In this document: positions 7,199 through 15,635 of the stretch, one piece after another | Numbering within the stretch: the first letter of the stretch is position 1 | How the letters are laid out: every line of letters begins with the position of its first letter | Assembly: GCA_023427845.1 (NCBI GenBank) | Contig: JAEYZX010000084.1 | Coordinates: 1 to 15,684 of the forward strand | Direction: 5' to 3' | Source of the DNA: Bacteroidota bacterium | GTDB lineage: Bacteria; Bacteroidota; Bacteroidia; Flavobacteriales; Flavobacteriaceae | DNA length: 15,684 nucleotides | Notes under the pieces: model-generated | Told to the model about the DNA's origin: nothing | What the model saw: the letters and a program-made list of their open reading frames with translations, nothing else | The model's database searches: none | Program-made: the position numbers and the translations under genes

Positions 7199-7708
7199 AT
7201 GGACGAGATTATCAATAGGGTAGCGAGCAGCGTTTTGCAGGTGTTTGACCTCGAAGATTATTATCCCGAAGGAATCCGCGTTCAATTGGATATGTCGCAA
7301 TGGCTTACCGAAGGGATTCTATTGCGGGAAAAAGAGTTCCGCGAGCATCTGAAAAATCATGACTGGACACAGTATCAGGACAAATATGTTGCAGTGAATT
7401 GCAGCACCGATGCGATTGTACCGGCCTGGGCCTCAATCCTGATCACGGTTCATTTGGCGCCGTATGCGCGCAGAGTCGTATCCGGATCATTAGAAGACCT
7501 CGAGTCGGTCTTGTATGATGAGATCCTGCCCGGAATCGATTTTAGCATTTATCATGACAAGCCGGTGATCATCAAAGGCTGTTCACATAAACCCGTGCCA
7601 ATGAGCGCGTATTTGTATGCGGCGCAAAAACTGCAGCCTGTTGCAAAAAGCATTATGTACGGTGAAGCCTGTTCGGCAGTGCCGCTTTTTAAACGAGGTA
7701 AACTTTAA
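7199..7708 (+). CDS. DUF2480 family protein
   Basis: The 169-residue product matches what I recognise as DUF2480, a Bacteroidota family without assigned function. I chose the ATG at 7199 (MDEIINRVAS), two bases after the sufT-like stop. An in-frame ATG at 7142 would overlap the previous gene by 55 bp and adds a non-conserved-looking tail. No signal peptide or membrane segment is evident, so it is probably cytoplasmic. Three cysteines sit in ordered motifs: Cys68 (VNCSTDA), Cys128 (KGCSHKP, with His130) and Cys158 (GEACSAVP). They could bind a metal or cluster, which would suit the SUF context; this is inference. Confidence 0.88.
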   Translation: MDEIINRVASSVLQVFDLEDYYPEGIRVQLDMSQWLTEGILLREKEFREHLKNHDWTQYQDKYVAVNCSTDAIVPAWASILITVHLAPYARRVVSGSLEDLESVLYDEILPGIDFSIYHDKPVIIKGCSHKPVPMSAYLYAAQKLQPVAKSIMYGEACSAVPLFKRGKL

Positions 7709-7726
7709 TAATCAACCAATCATAAG

Positions 7727-8611
7727 ATGAAAAAAATTCTGATTTGCTTATTATTGACAATGGCCCATTTTGGGATGTTCGGACAGGAAACTGCCGCGCC
7801 GGTTGCTGCCGACACCACGAGTGCGTGGACAAAAAAAGGGACAGCGTCATTACTGTTTAATCAGTCAACATTTGATAACTGGCTTCCGGGAGGCGAAAAC
7901 AATATTTCGGGAAACATCGGTATCAATTATGATATCAACTATGCGAAAGGCGACTGGACGTGGGACAACAAGATAATCGCTTCCTATGGGCTGGTAAAGA
8001 CCAGGAATTCGGCATTTGCCAAGAAAACGGATGATAGGTTGGAGATCAGTTCTGTTTTAGGAAAAGAGGCAGAAGGAGAGTGGTTTTACTCAGCATTCCT
8101 GAATTTTAAAACGCAATTTTCAAAAGGATATTTATACGATACTGACGAAAACGGTGCTGAAACGCGAACTGAATACACCAACTTCTTATCGCCGGGATAC
8201 TTGATGTTTGGTCCGGGAATGCTGTGGAAGAAGCACGAAAACCTGAAAGTTAACCTTACGCCACTTACGTCAAAGCTTACCATTGTCGATAAAAACATGA
8301 CACTGCCGGATGATGCGTATTTCGGGGTCGAAGAAGGCAAAAGCATCCGTTATGAGCTCGGACTCAACGCATCGGCATATTACAAATTCGTAGTGGTGGC
8401 TAACGTATCTTTCGAAAACATATTAAACCTCTACAGTAATTATCTCGAAGACCCGCAAAATGTGGATATCGATTACCAACTCAATATTGCACTCAAGGTC
8501 AATCGCTACATCTCGACAAATATCTCATTCCAAACCATATACGACGACAATGCGTTTGAAGGATTCCAAATCCGCCAGGTGTTCGGTGTTGGCGCCACTT
8601 ACGACTTCTAA
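7727..8611 (+). CDS. DUF3078 domain protein, probable outer-membrane beta-barrel
   Basis: The 294-residue product has an N-terminal signal peptide, cleaved near FG-QETA at residues 19-21. The mature part opens with WTKKGTASLLFNQSTFDNW and continues with a tyrosine-rich, alternating pattern typical of outer-membrane beta-strands. It ends in an aromatic residue (ATYDF), as expected for a barrel. I recognise it as DUF3078; function unknown. It follows DUF2480 after 18 bp and ends directly at a strong terminator, so it is probably the last gene of the suf transcript. Confidence 0.87.
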   Translation: MKKILICLLLTMAHFGMFGQETAAPVAADTTSAWTKKGTASLLFNQSTFDNWLPGGENNISGNIGINYDINYAKGDWTWDNKIIASYGLVKTRNSAFAKKTDDRLEISSVLGKEAEGEWFYSAFLNFKTQFSKGYLYDTDENGAETRTEYTNFLSPGYLMFGPGMLWKKHENLKVNLTPLTSKLTIVDKNMTLPDDAYFGVEEGKSIRYELGLNASAYYKFVVVANVSFENILNLYSNYLEDPQNVDIDYQLNIALKVNRYISTNISFQTIYDDNAFEGFQIRQVFGVGATYDF

Positions 8612-8643
8612 AAAAAGCCTCCTGAAAAATAGGAGGCTTTTTT
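8611..8643. terminator. Bidirectional intrinsic terminator between DUF3078 gene and hflX
   Basis: AAAAAAGCCTCCT (8611-8623) and AGGAGGCTTTTTT (8631-8643) form a perfect 13-bp stem with a seven-base loop (GAAAAAT). The stem ends in a run of T on either strand, so it can terminate both the suf operon and the convergent hflX transcript. It overlaps the last base of the DUF3078 stop codon and lies 1 bp from the hflX stop. Confidence 0.92.
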
Positions 8644-8644
8644 A

Positions 8645-9877
8645 TCACTGATCGTCTTCTTTATCGATGGCATCGTGGTAATCGGGATATAAAAATTTAT
8701 TATATGGGAAACGTGTGATGTGAATCTGTCGGACCGCCTCATAAACCCGTTCTCTGAAAGCTTCAAAATTTTCTTTGTTTTTCGCCGAAATGAAAAGCGC
8801 ATTTTCCGCGCCAACATTGTGCATCCACGTTTCTTTCCATTCGTCAAGCGTGAAATGCTGCTTCGTACGTTCGGTCACAAGGTCATCGTCATCAATCGTA
8901 ACATTTTTGAACGCATCGATTTTATTGAAAATCATAATAACCGGCTTATCGTTGCTTTTGATGTCGGCCAGTGTCTGATTGACGGATTCGATATGCTCCT
9001 CAAAATCCGGATGCGAAATATCGACCACGTGCAGCAGTAAGTCGGCTTCCCGTACCTCGTCGAGAGTACTCTTGAAAGAATCAACGAGTTGCGTAGGTAA
9101 TTTACGGATGAAACCAACAGTGTCCGAAAGTAGGAACGGAAGGTTTTTAATAACTACTTTGCGAACGGTTGTGTCAAGGGTTGCAAACAGCTTGTTCTCG
9201 ACAAAAACTTCACTTTTGCTTATGACATTCATCAACGTTGATTTACCGACATTGGTATAGCCAACAAGTGCCACGCGAACCATTGCGCCTCTGTTTCCAC
9301 GCTGTACCGACATCTGCTTGTCGATCACTTTAATTTTGTCTTTCAGCAAAGCAATACGGTCGCGCACAATCCGGCGGTCAGTTTCAATTTCAGTCTCACC
9401 CGGCCCACGCATTCCGATCCCACCTTTTTGACGCTCGAGGTGCGTCCACATCCCGGCTAAACGCGGCAGCAGGTACTGGTTCTGCGCGAGTTCAACCTGA
9501 GTGCGCGCATAAGAGGTTTCTGCCCGCTGCGCAAATATGTCAAGGATAAGGTTAGTGCGGTCAAGAACTTTGCAATTCAGGATTTTGGTGATGTTCTTTT
9601 GTTGCGACGGAGACAACTCGTCATCGAAAATGACAGTGGAAATATTGTTTTCTTTAATGAATAAATTTATTTCATCCATTTTACCGGTTCCAACAAAAGT
9701 TTTTGGATTTGGACGTTCCATCTTTTGAGAAAATCGGCGCACGACTTCTCCACCCGCAGTATAGGTCAGAAATTCGAGTTCGTCGAGATATTCGTTAAGT
9801 TTTTCTTCAGTTTGCGATTGCGTAACGATTCCAACCAGAACCGTCCTTTCCAATTCTTTTTTTTCTTTCTCAAGCAT
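8645..9877 (-). CDS. hflX: Ribosome-associated GTPase HflX
   Basis: HflX is a translational GTPase-family protein that binds the 50S subunit and splits stalled or heat-damaged ribosomes. The 410-residue product shows the N-terminal HflX domain (FVGTGK at 61-66), the glycine-rich linker GGIGMRGPGETEIETDRR (152-169), and a G domain: G1 GYTNVGKST (206-214), G3 DTVGF (252-256), G4 NKID (318-321) and G5 SAK (364-366). I start at the ATG at 9877 (MLEKEKKE). A TTG two codons upstream is possible but less likely. The gene is convergent with the suf run and divergent from the giant adhesin gene. Its candidate promoter lies almost on top of the start codon. Confidence 0.96.
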   Translation of the reverse strand: MLEKEKKELERTVLVGIVTQSQTEEKLNEYLDELEFLTYTAGGEVVRRFSQKMERPNPKTFVGTGKMDEINLFIKENNISTVIFDDELSPSQQKNITKILNCKVLDRTNLILDIFAQRAETSYARTQVELAQNQYLLPRLAGMWTHLERQKGGIGMRGPGETEIETDRRIVRDRIALLKDKIKVIDKQMSVQRGNRGAMVRVALVGYTNVGKSTLMNVISKSEVFVENKLFATLDTTVRKVVIKNLPFLLSDTVGFIRKLPTQLVDSFKSTLDEVREADLLLHVVDISHPDFEEHIESVNQTLADIKSNDKPVIMIFNKIDAFKNVTIDDDDLVTERTKQHFTLDEWKETWMHNVGAENALFISAKNKENFEAFRERVYEAVRQIHITRFPYNKFLYPDYHDAIDKEDDQ

Positions 9878-9880
9878 ATG

Positions 9881-9888
9881 CAAATTTA
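9881..9888 (-). promoter_or_regulatory. Candidate -7 box of hflX
   Basis: On the minus strand this reads TAAATTTG, a full match to TAnnTTTG, ending three bases before the hflX ATG. A TTG lies 24 bp upstream, slightly longer than the usual 17-23 bp. If used, transcription would start at or within a base or two of the ATG, giving a leaderless message. Confidence 0.4.
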
Positions 9889-9981
9889 CATCATTTGGGA
9901 ACGGTTAGTCGACAATTATCGTAACTATAAGAGTTTAAAAGGTTAAAAAAATAATTTTCGCAGTTCTTTTAAAAATTTTGT

Positions 9982-9989
9982 TAAATTTG
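9982..9989 (+). promoter_or_regulatory. Candidate -7 box of the giant adhesin gene
   Basis: TAAATTTG is a full match to the Bacteroidota -7 consensus and lies 45 bp before the ATG at 10035, giving a leader of about 40 nt that is very AT-rich. No clear TTG -33 box is seen at the right spacing; TTTTCG at 9955-9960 is the nearest approximation. The rest of the 157-bp intergenic region (9878-10034) shows no gene. Confidence 0.45.
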
Positions 9990-10034
9990 AGATACTAAAC
10001 TACAAAATTCTATTAAACAACTAAATTTTCATTT

Positions 10035-13000
10035 ATGAAAAAAATTACCTTTTTAATCATGACGCTGCTTGTGTCGTTATCCGGGTATTCGCAATTTTAC
10101 CAGGATTTCGAAGAAGCAGTTGCCCCAACGTCGGGTACGTGGGTCATTGACGACCAAACGTGGCTTATTTTCGACAACGGCGTTGGATCGCAGAATTGGA
10201 CGATAAATCCGACTGCGTTTCCGGCACATCAGGGCGATGTTGCTGCATTTATCAATATTCAGAATGTCGGCTTAAACAATACAGCCATCGATTTTCTTGT
10301 CACGCCTTCGGTCGATCTGCCGGCAAATCCACAATTGCGATTCTGGACAAGAAGTACGAATGCTGGAGATTTCGGAACGATTTATCAGATTCGCGTTGCA
10401 CCTGTTGCAACTACTCCTGATCCAACTGATATCGCGGCCTATACTGTGATTGAGGAATGGGACGAAATTACCCTTACCGAAGACTGGGATGTTTATGAAG
10501 AGAAAGTAGTGCCACTTGAATATCCCGAGGGCACAGATCTTTATATCGCCTTCGTAAGGGTCTGGTTCCAAAATGTTGGTGGCCTTGTGGGCGACCGTTG
10601 GCTTGTGGATGATGTAAAGGTTATTACCGAGTGTACTTTGCCAACGAATTTGGATGTGGCTTGTTTGTCGACCAGCGCATCGATGTCATGGGATAACCCT
10701 GGAATTACAGCATGGGAAGTTCATGTGCTGCCTGCCGGATCAACTTTTCCTCCTGCGTCAGGAACGCCGCTTGCAACAACCGACAATACAGATTTTGTGG
10801 TGACAATGACTACAGAATCAACTCCGGCACCTCTTGCTCCACTTACGGATTACGATTATTATGTCAGAGCAGTATGTACCGATGCTTCAAGTGAATGGGT
10901 AGGGCCGTTCGAATGTACGACTCAAGCCGCGCCGCCAGAGTGCGGTGGTAATTTTGTTGATGCAGGTGGAACTGAAAATTACCCTGCCAACAGTAATTCT
11001 GTCGTAACGATTTGTCCGGAAAACCCCGGCGATCAAGTGACCGTTACCTTTACTTCATTTAATGTTGAGAGCGGATGGGACGGATTATACGTGCACGATG
11101 GGAATTCTACTTCTGATCCACTTATTCCCAGCACAAACGGACCGGGTAATGGCTCAATGACAACACCGGGCGCATATTGGGGAACGACTATTCCGGGACC
11201 CTTCACTTCTTCAAGTGTAGACGGATGTTTGACCTTTCATTTCATGAGCGACGCTATTGTACAAAATCCGGGTTGGACCGCCAATGTTACTTGTAATCCA
11301 CCACCAACTTGCCCGAAGCCGACTGCTTTGGGATCTGATGCAGTTACGGCTACAACCGCCGAATTGGAATTTACAAATGTAGGTCCTGCAACTGCGTGGG
11401 AATACATTATTGTTCCTTGTGGTGCTCCAGCTCCCACCGATGCTTCGGCATGGATACCTGTACCTTCCAACCCTTTTACGGTAAGCGGTCTTACTTCAGC
11501 TTCCTGCCAAAGTTATTATGTTCGTGCAATTTGTGATACAGAAACAAGTGCAGTTGCGGGTCCGCATAATTTCACGACTCTGGTTGCTCCTCCTGAGTGT
11601 GGTGGTAATTTTGTTGATACGGGAGGAATTTCAGGAAATTATTCTGGAGGTGAAGACTATACGGTAACAGTTTGTCCTGAAGTAGCCGGAGATGTTGTGA
11701 CCGTAACGTTTACCTCTTTTACCACAGAAGCTAATTATGACGGGATATACGTTCACAATGGAGATTCAACCGCTGATCCTTTAATACCTAGCGCAAACGG
11801 ACCAGGTTTTGGCGCAGGCGTTCAGGTGCCGGGAGCTTATTGGGGTTCTGGAATCCCGGGTCCTTTTGAATCTACGAGCCCGGACGGATGTTTAACATTC
11901 CATTTTGTAAGTGATGGAATAGTGCAATACGCAGGATGGGTTGCAAACGTAACATGTGCACCTCCGCCAACCTGTCCAAAACCTATTGAATTAGAAGTCG
12001 ATCAGGTTACCGCTACATCGGTTATGGTGGCATTCACAAATGTTGCACCTGCAACCGAATGGGAGGTTATAGCAGTTGAATGTGGTTCGCCTGTCCCTGA
12101 TGATACTGCCGCATGGATTTCTGCTACAAGCAATCCTTTCCAAATTACTGGCTTGGATCCGATAACATGCTATAATTACTATGTAAGGGCAATATGTTCA
12201 CCATCAGATATCAGTATTCCTGCTGGTCCGGTTACATTTACCACGCAAGTTGCGCCACCTGAATGTGGAGGAACATTTACTGATATTGGCGGGCCAGCCG
12301 GTAACTATCCAGCAAATTCAAACTCTACGGTGATCATCTGTCCTGAAAATGCTGGAGATGTCGTAACTGTTACTTTTACGTCGATGAATACCGAAGGGAA
12401 CTATGATGGTTTTTATGTTTACGATGGAAATTCGACTTCAGCCCCTTTAATACCAAGTACCAACCCTGCCGGATTCACCGGAGCTTTAAGTGTGCCAGGC
12501 GCATATTGGGGCAATACAGTTCCTCCGCCATTTGAATCAACAAGTGCCGATGGATGTTTGACGTTCCATTTTGTCAGTGACGGAATCATTCAATATGCCG
12601 GATGGGTTGCAAATGTAACGTGCGATCCCGCACCTACTTGTCCGAAACCGACGGCTTTATATACAAATACAATACTTTCTGATTCAGCGATTTTTGGCTG
12701 GACCCCGGTTGGGCCAGCTACATCATGGGAAGTAATTGCGCTTCCATGCGGTTCGCCAGCTCCGACTGATGCGTCGGCATGGATTAGTACCACCGATAAT
12801 CCTGTTTTAATGTCAGACCTCACGCCTGACACGTGCTACAATTTCTATGTAAGATCAGTATGTTCATCTACCGATGTCAGTCCGCCTACTAATCCGGTAA
12901 CGATTACCACCCAAGTGGCGCCACCGGTTTGTGACGGTATTTTCGTTGATCAAGGTGGTGCTTCCGGAAATTATCCGAGTAGTTCAAATTCGGTAGTTAC

Positions 13001-15635
13001 AATATGCCCGGAAGTTGCAGGAGAACAGGTAACGGTAACGTTTACATCCTTTAATACGGAACCGACCTGGGATGGATTTTATATTTATGACGGAAATTCG
13101 ACATCAGCACCATTAATTGCTAGCGAGAATCCCGCGGGTAATGGGCCAATGACTAGTCCGGGTGCATTTTGGGGCAATGAAATTCCATTTCCATTTACTT
13201 CTTCCAGTGCTGACGGTTGTTTGACTTTCCACTTTTTGAGTGATGCATCGATCAATTATTCCGGATGGGTTGCAAACGTGACCTGCGACCCACCTCCAAC
13301 TTGTCCGAAACCAACTGCTGTAGAAATTGTCACCACTACAGGAACAGCCGTTGAAGTAGGTTGGACCGAAGTTGGTTTTGCAACGCAATGGCATGTTCTT
13401 GTGCTTCCGGCGACCGATCCTGCTCCAACTAGTGGTACTGCCGGATGGCAGGTGGCAACTACTAACCCATATGTTTATTCTCCACTAACCTACGGTGTGG
13501 AATACAAAGTCTACGTTCGTTCTTTCTGTAGTGAAGATGATATCAGCTTATGGTCGAATCCGGTGAGTTTTGCCTCGTATCTGCCTCCAATCGCTACCAG
13601 CCAAGGCGACTATACAACATTTGAACTTATTGAAGATGTATTGTTGAATTCTACGTGTGCAAGCGTGTCGAATATTACATGGTCAACCGGATCTGACTTC
13701 GGTTCTACCAACGGAATCGCGTATTTCGAGAAAAATGGTTCGTCATTCCCATTTGATGAGGGTGTCGTACTTACCACTGGTAATGCAATGTCGGCACCAG
13801 GTCCGAACACTTCAATTTTGGGAGACGGAGGATTCCCGGCGACTTGGCCTGGCGACGCCGATCTGGAAGCCATAATCCTTGCCGCAACAGGTCTGCCGAT
13901 GAATTCAAATAACGCCACAATTTTGGAGTTTGATTTTATCCCAATAACAAATTCAATCAGTTTCAACTTTATTTTTGCTTCGGAAGAGTATGGAACTTTC
14001 CAATGCGATTTTTCTGATGCATTTGCGTTCTTACTGACTGATGTCGCAGCAGCTACCACAACTAACTTGGCAGTGATACCGGATACAAATACACCGGTTT
14101 CTGTGGTCACGATTAGGGACAATGCGTATAATGGTGGTTGCGCATCGGTAAATGCATCATATTTCGATGAGTTTTATGAGCTCCCGGAAGGTGTCAATCC
14201 ACTCACTGCGCCAATTAACTTTAATGGTGTGACTGTCCCATTGACGGCAAGCTCTGAAGTTACTCCGGGCGCATTATATCACATTAAATTGGTTATCGCT
14301 GATCGTGGCGATACCGCATACGATTCTGCCGTTTTCCTTGAAGGAGGAAGTTTTGACATTGGAAATATTGAACTTGGGGAAGATTTCACTCAAGCCGACG
14401 GAACTGCACTTTGTACAGGTGATTCTTATGTCTTGAGTACTGGATTGGATCCTGATTTGTACACATTCGAATGGACCGTAGACGGCGAGGTTATAGCGGG
14501 TGAAACTGGTGCTACAATAACGGTGACCGACACCGGATTGTATGGTGTTTCGGCAACCTATAATACTTCAACTTGCGTAGCAACAGATGCGGTTACGATT
14601 GAATTCTATCCTGCGCTACCTGCAGGTACGCCGAACAATTTAACGGCTTGTAATAATCTCGGATTTGCACAGTTCAACCTTGATGATAATTTGAGTGCAA
14701 TATTAGGTAGTTTGCCGGGCGCAGATTATTCTGTGACGTATCATTTAACTTTTGATGATGCTGACGATGATGCGAATGCATTGCCAACACTTTATACAAA
14801 TATTGTGGCAGATCAGCAAACCATCTTTGTTCGGGTCGAAAACAACATAACGGGATGCCATTCCGTATTGGAATTCGACTTGATTGTTCAGGATCTTACA
14901 CCTGTATTCACCGTTACTCCTGATTTTACACTTTGTGCCGGAACTACTGCCACAATTACGGTTACGCCAGGCAATTATGCTCCGGGCGATGTTACTTATT
15001 CATGGACAATGGATGGTGCCGATTTACCTGATACCGGAGAGACAATTACGATTAACCAAGCCGGTACCTATATAGTAACGGTCAATAATTCAGGTTGTAC
15101 AGCCACTGGCACCACTGTGGTAACAATTGGCAATATTACCGCGGATTCGCTTCCGGATGTTGAAGTTTGCGATTGCTTTATACTCCCTGAATTATCGGCA
15201 AACCATACATATTGGACCGGAACTGGAGGAACAGGAACCCAACTTATGGCGGGTGACTGTGTAACGCAAACCAGTGATATTTTCATATTGGCGCAATCGG
15301 GAGATTGTACCGATGAGACTAATTTTACTGTTACGGTTCATCAAACACCTGTAATAGCTCCGATTGCTAATGTTACCGCTTGCGACAGCTATACACTTCC
15401 AACATTGACTGTGGGAGGTTATTTCTCTTCACCAAATGGCATCGACCCTATAAACGGACCTATTACCGGTGCCGGTGATCATACGGTATACGTTTATGCT
15501 GAGACTGGGCCTGGTGCTGATCTGCAGGCTGGAACTTCGGTAGTTTGTTGGGCCGAACAGAGTTTTACTGTGACTATTGTTGATTCTCCAGTTGTAGATC
15601 CGGTTTCCGATGTTGTTTCATGCGGCAGTTTCTAA
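10035..15635 (+). CDS. Giant secreted modular adhesin-like protein, CUB/FN3 repeats, choice-of-anchor J and L domains; ends at an in-frame TAA
   Basis: The 1866-residue frame starts with a signal peptide (MKKITFLIMTLLVSLSGYSQ, cleavage near residue 19). In order: choice-of-anchor J/MAM-like domain (about 20-199); FN3-like domain (200-302); four CUB-like domains (303-425, 522-646, 744-868, 966-1089), each followed by an FN3-like domain beginning CPKP (426, 647, 869, 1090); choice-of-anchor L domain (about 1193-1440, with FNFIFASEEYG and CDFSDAFAF); then Ig/PKD-like repeats with single-cysteine motifs (about 1444-1850). Such architecture is typical of type IX secreted surface adhesins, which usually end in a C-terminal sorting domain. 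None is present before the stop. The stop falls inside a recognisable repeat (SCGSF, then IPAI), so the protein is probably longer or broken. Ligand unknown. Confidence 0.85.
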   Translation: MKKITFLIMTLLVSLSGYSQFYQDFEEAVAPTSGTWVIDDQTWLIFDNGVGSQNWTINPTAFPAHQGDVAAFINIQNVGLNNTAIDFLVTPSVDLPANPQLRFWTRSTNAGDFGTIYQIRVAPVATTPDPTDIAAYTVIEEWDEITLTEDWDVYEEKVVPLEYPEGTDLYIAFVRVWFQNVGGLVGDRWLVDDVKVITECTLPTNLDVACLSTSASMSWDNPGITAWEVHVLPAGSTFPPASGTPLATTDNTDFVVTMTTESTPAPLAPLTDYDYYVRAVCTDASSEWVGPFECTTQAAPPECGGNFVDAGGTENYPANSNSVVTICPENPGDQVTVTFTSFNVESGWDGLYVHDGNSTSDPLIPSTNGPGNGSMTTPGAYWGTTIPGPFTSSSVDGCLTFHFMSDAIVQNPGWTANVTCNPPPTCPKPTALGSDAVTATTAELEFTNVGPATAWEYIIVPCGAPAPTDASAWIPVPSNPFTVSGLTSASCQSYYVRAICDTETSAVAGPHNFTTLVAPPECGGNFVDTGGISGNYSGGEDYTVTVCPEVAGDVVTVTFTSFTTEANYDGIYVHNGDSTADPLIPSANGPGFGAGVQVPGAYWGSGIPGPFESTSPDGCLTFHFVSDGIVQYAGWVANVTCAPPPTCPKPIELEVDQVTATSVMVAFTNVAPATEWEVIAVECGSPVPDDTAAWISATSNPFQITGLDPITCYNYYVRAICSPSDISIPAGPVTFTTQVAPPECGGTFTDIGGPAGNYPANSNSTVIICPENAGDVVTVTFTSMNTEGNYDGFYVYDGNSTSAPLIPSTNPAGFTGALSVPGAYWGNTVPPPFESTSADGCLTFHFVSDGIIQYAGWVANVTCDPAPTCPKPTALYTNTILSDSAIFGWTPVGPATSWEVIALPCGSPAPTDASAWISTTDNPVLMSDLTPDTCYNFYVRSVCSSTDVSPPTNPVTITTQVAPPVCDGIFVDQGGASGNYPSSSNSVVTICPEVAGEQVTVTFTSFNTEPTWDGFYIYDGNSTSAPLIASENPAGNGPMTSPGAFWGNEIPFPFTSSSADGCLTFHFLSDASINYSGWVANVTCDPPPTCPKPTAVEIVTTTGTAVEVGWTEVGFATQWHVLVLPATDPAPTSGTAGWQVATTNPYVYSPLTYGVEYKVYVRSFCSEDDISLWSNPVSFASYLPPIATSQGDYTTFELIEDVLLNSTCASVSNITWSTGSDFGSTNGIAYFEKNGSSFPFDEGVVLTTGNAMSAPGPNTSILGDGGFPATWPGDADLEAIILAATGLPMNSNNATILEFDFIPITNSISFNFIFASEEYGTFQCDFSDAFAFLLTDVAAATTTNLAVIPDTNTPVSVVTIRDNAYNGGCASVNASYFDEFYELPEGVNPLTAPINFNGVTVPLTASSEVTPGALYHIKLVIADRGDTAYDSAVFLEGGSFDIGNIELGEDFTQADGTALCTGDSYVLSTGLDPDLYTFEWTVDGEVIAGETGATITVTDTGLYGVSATYNTSTCVATDAVTIEFYPALPAGTPNNLTACNNLGFAQFNLDDNLSAILGSLPGADYSVTYHLTFDDADDDANALPTLYTNIVADQQTIFVRVENNITGCHSVLEFDLIVQDLTPVFTVTPDFTLCAGTTATITVTPGNYAPGDVTYSWTMDGADLPDTGETITINQAGTYIVTVNNSGCTATGTTVVTIGNITADSLPDVEVCDCFILPELSANHTYWTGTGGTGTQLMAGDCVTQTSDIFILAQSGDCTDETNFTVTVHQTPVIAPIANVTACDSYTLPTLTVGGYFSSPNGIDPINGPITGAGDHTVYVYAETGPGADLQAGTSVVCWAEQSFTVTIVDSPVVDPVSDVVSCGSF
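10941..13580 (+). repeat. Four tandem CUB-FN3 coding modules, about 660 bp each
   Basis: Module starts, taken at the CUB cysteine, lie at 10941, 11598, 12264 and 12930, spacing 657, 666 and 666 bp. Each encodes a CUB-like domain with ICPE or VCPE, a VTVTFTS strand, YWG or FWG, DGCLTFHF and GW-ANVTC, then an FN3-like domain opening CPKP and closing with YVRAIC or YVRS-C. The modules are diverged at DNA level, with silent differences throughout, so they are old duplications rather than recent copies. The last FN3 domain is the most divergent. Confidence 0.85.

Noticed and set aside
9881..9883. TTG start codon for HflX two codons upstream of the ATG
   Set aside because: It overlaps the candidate -7 box and adds only Met-His; the ATG at 9877 is preferable.
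10941..13580. Regular repeats considered as a CRISPR or other non-coding array
   Set aside because: The period is about 660 bp, the repeats are diverged at DNA level and encode conserved protein domains in one frame.
13610..14122. Antisense open frame of 170 codons within the adhesin gene
   Set aside because: The sense strand encodes a clear choice-of-anchor L domain; the antisense product has no recognisable feature.
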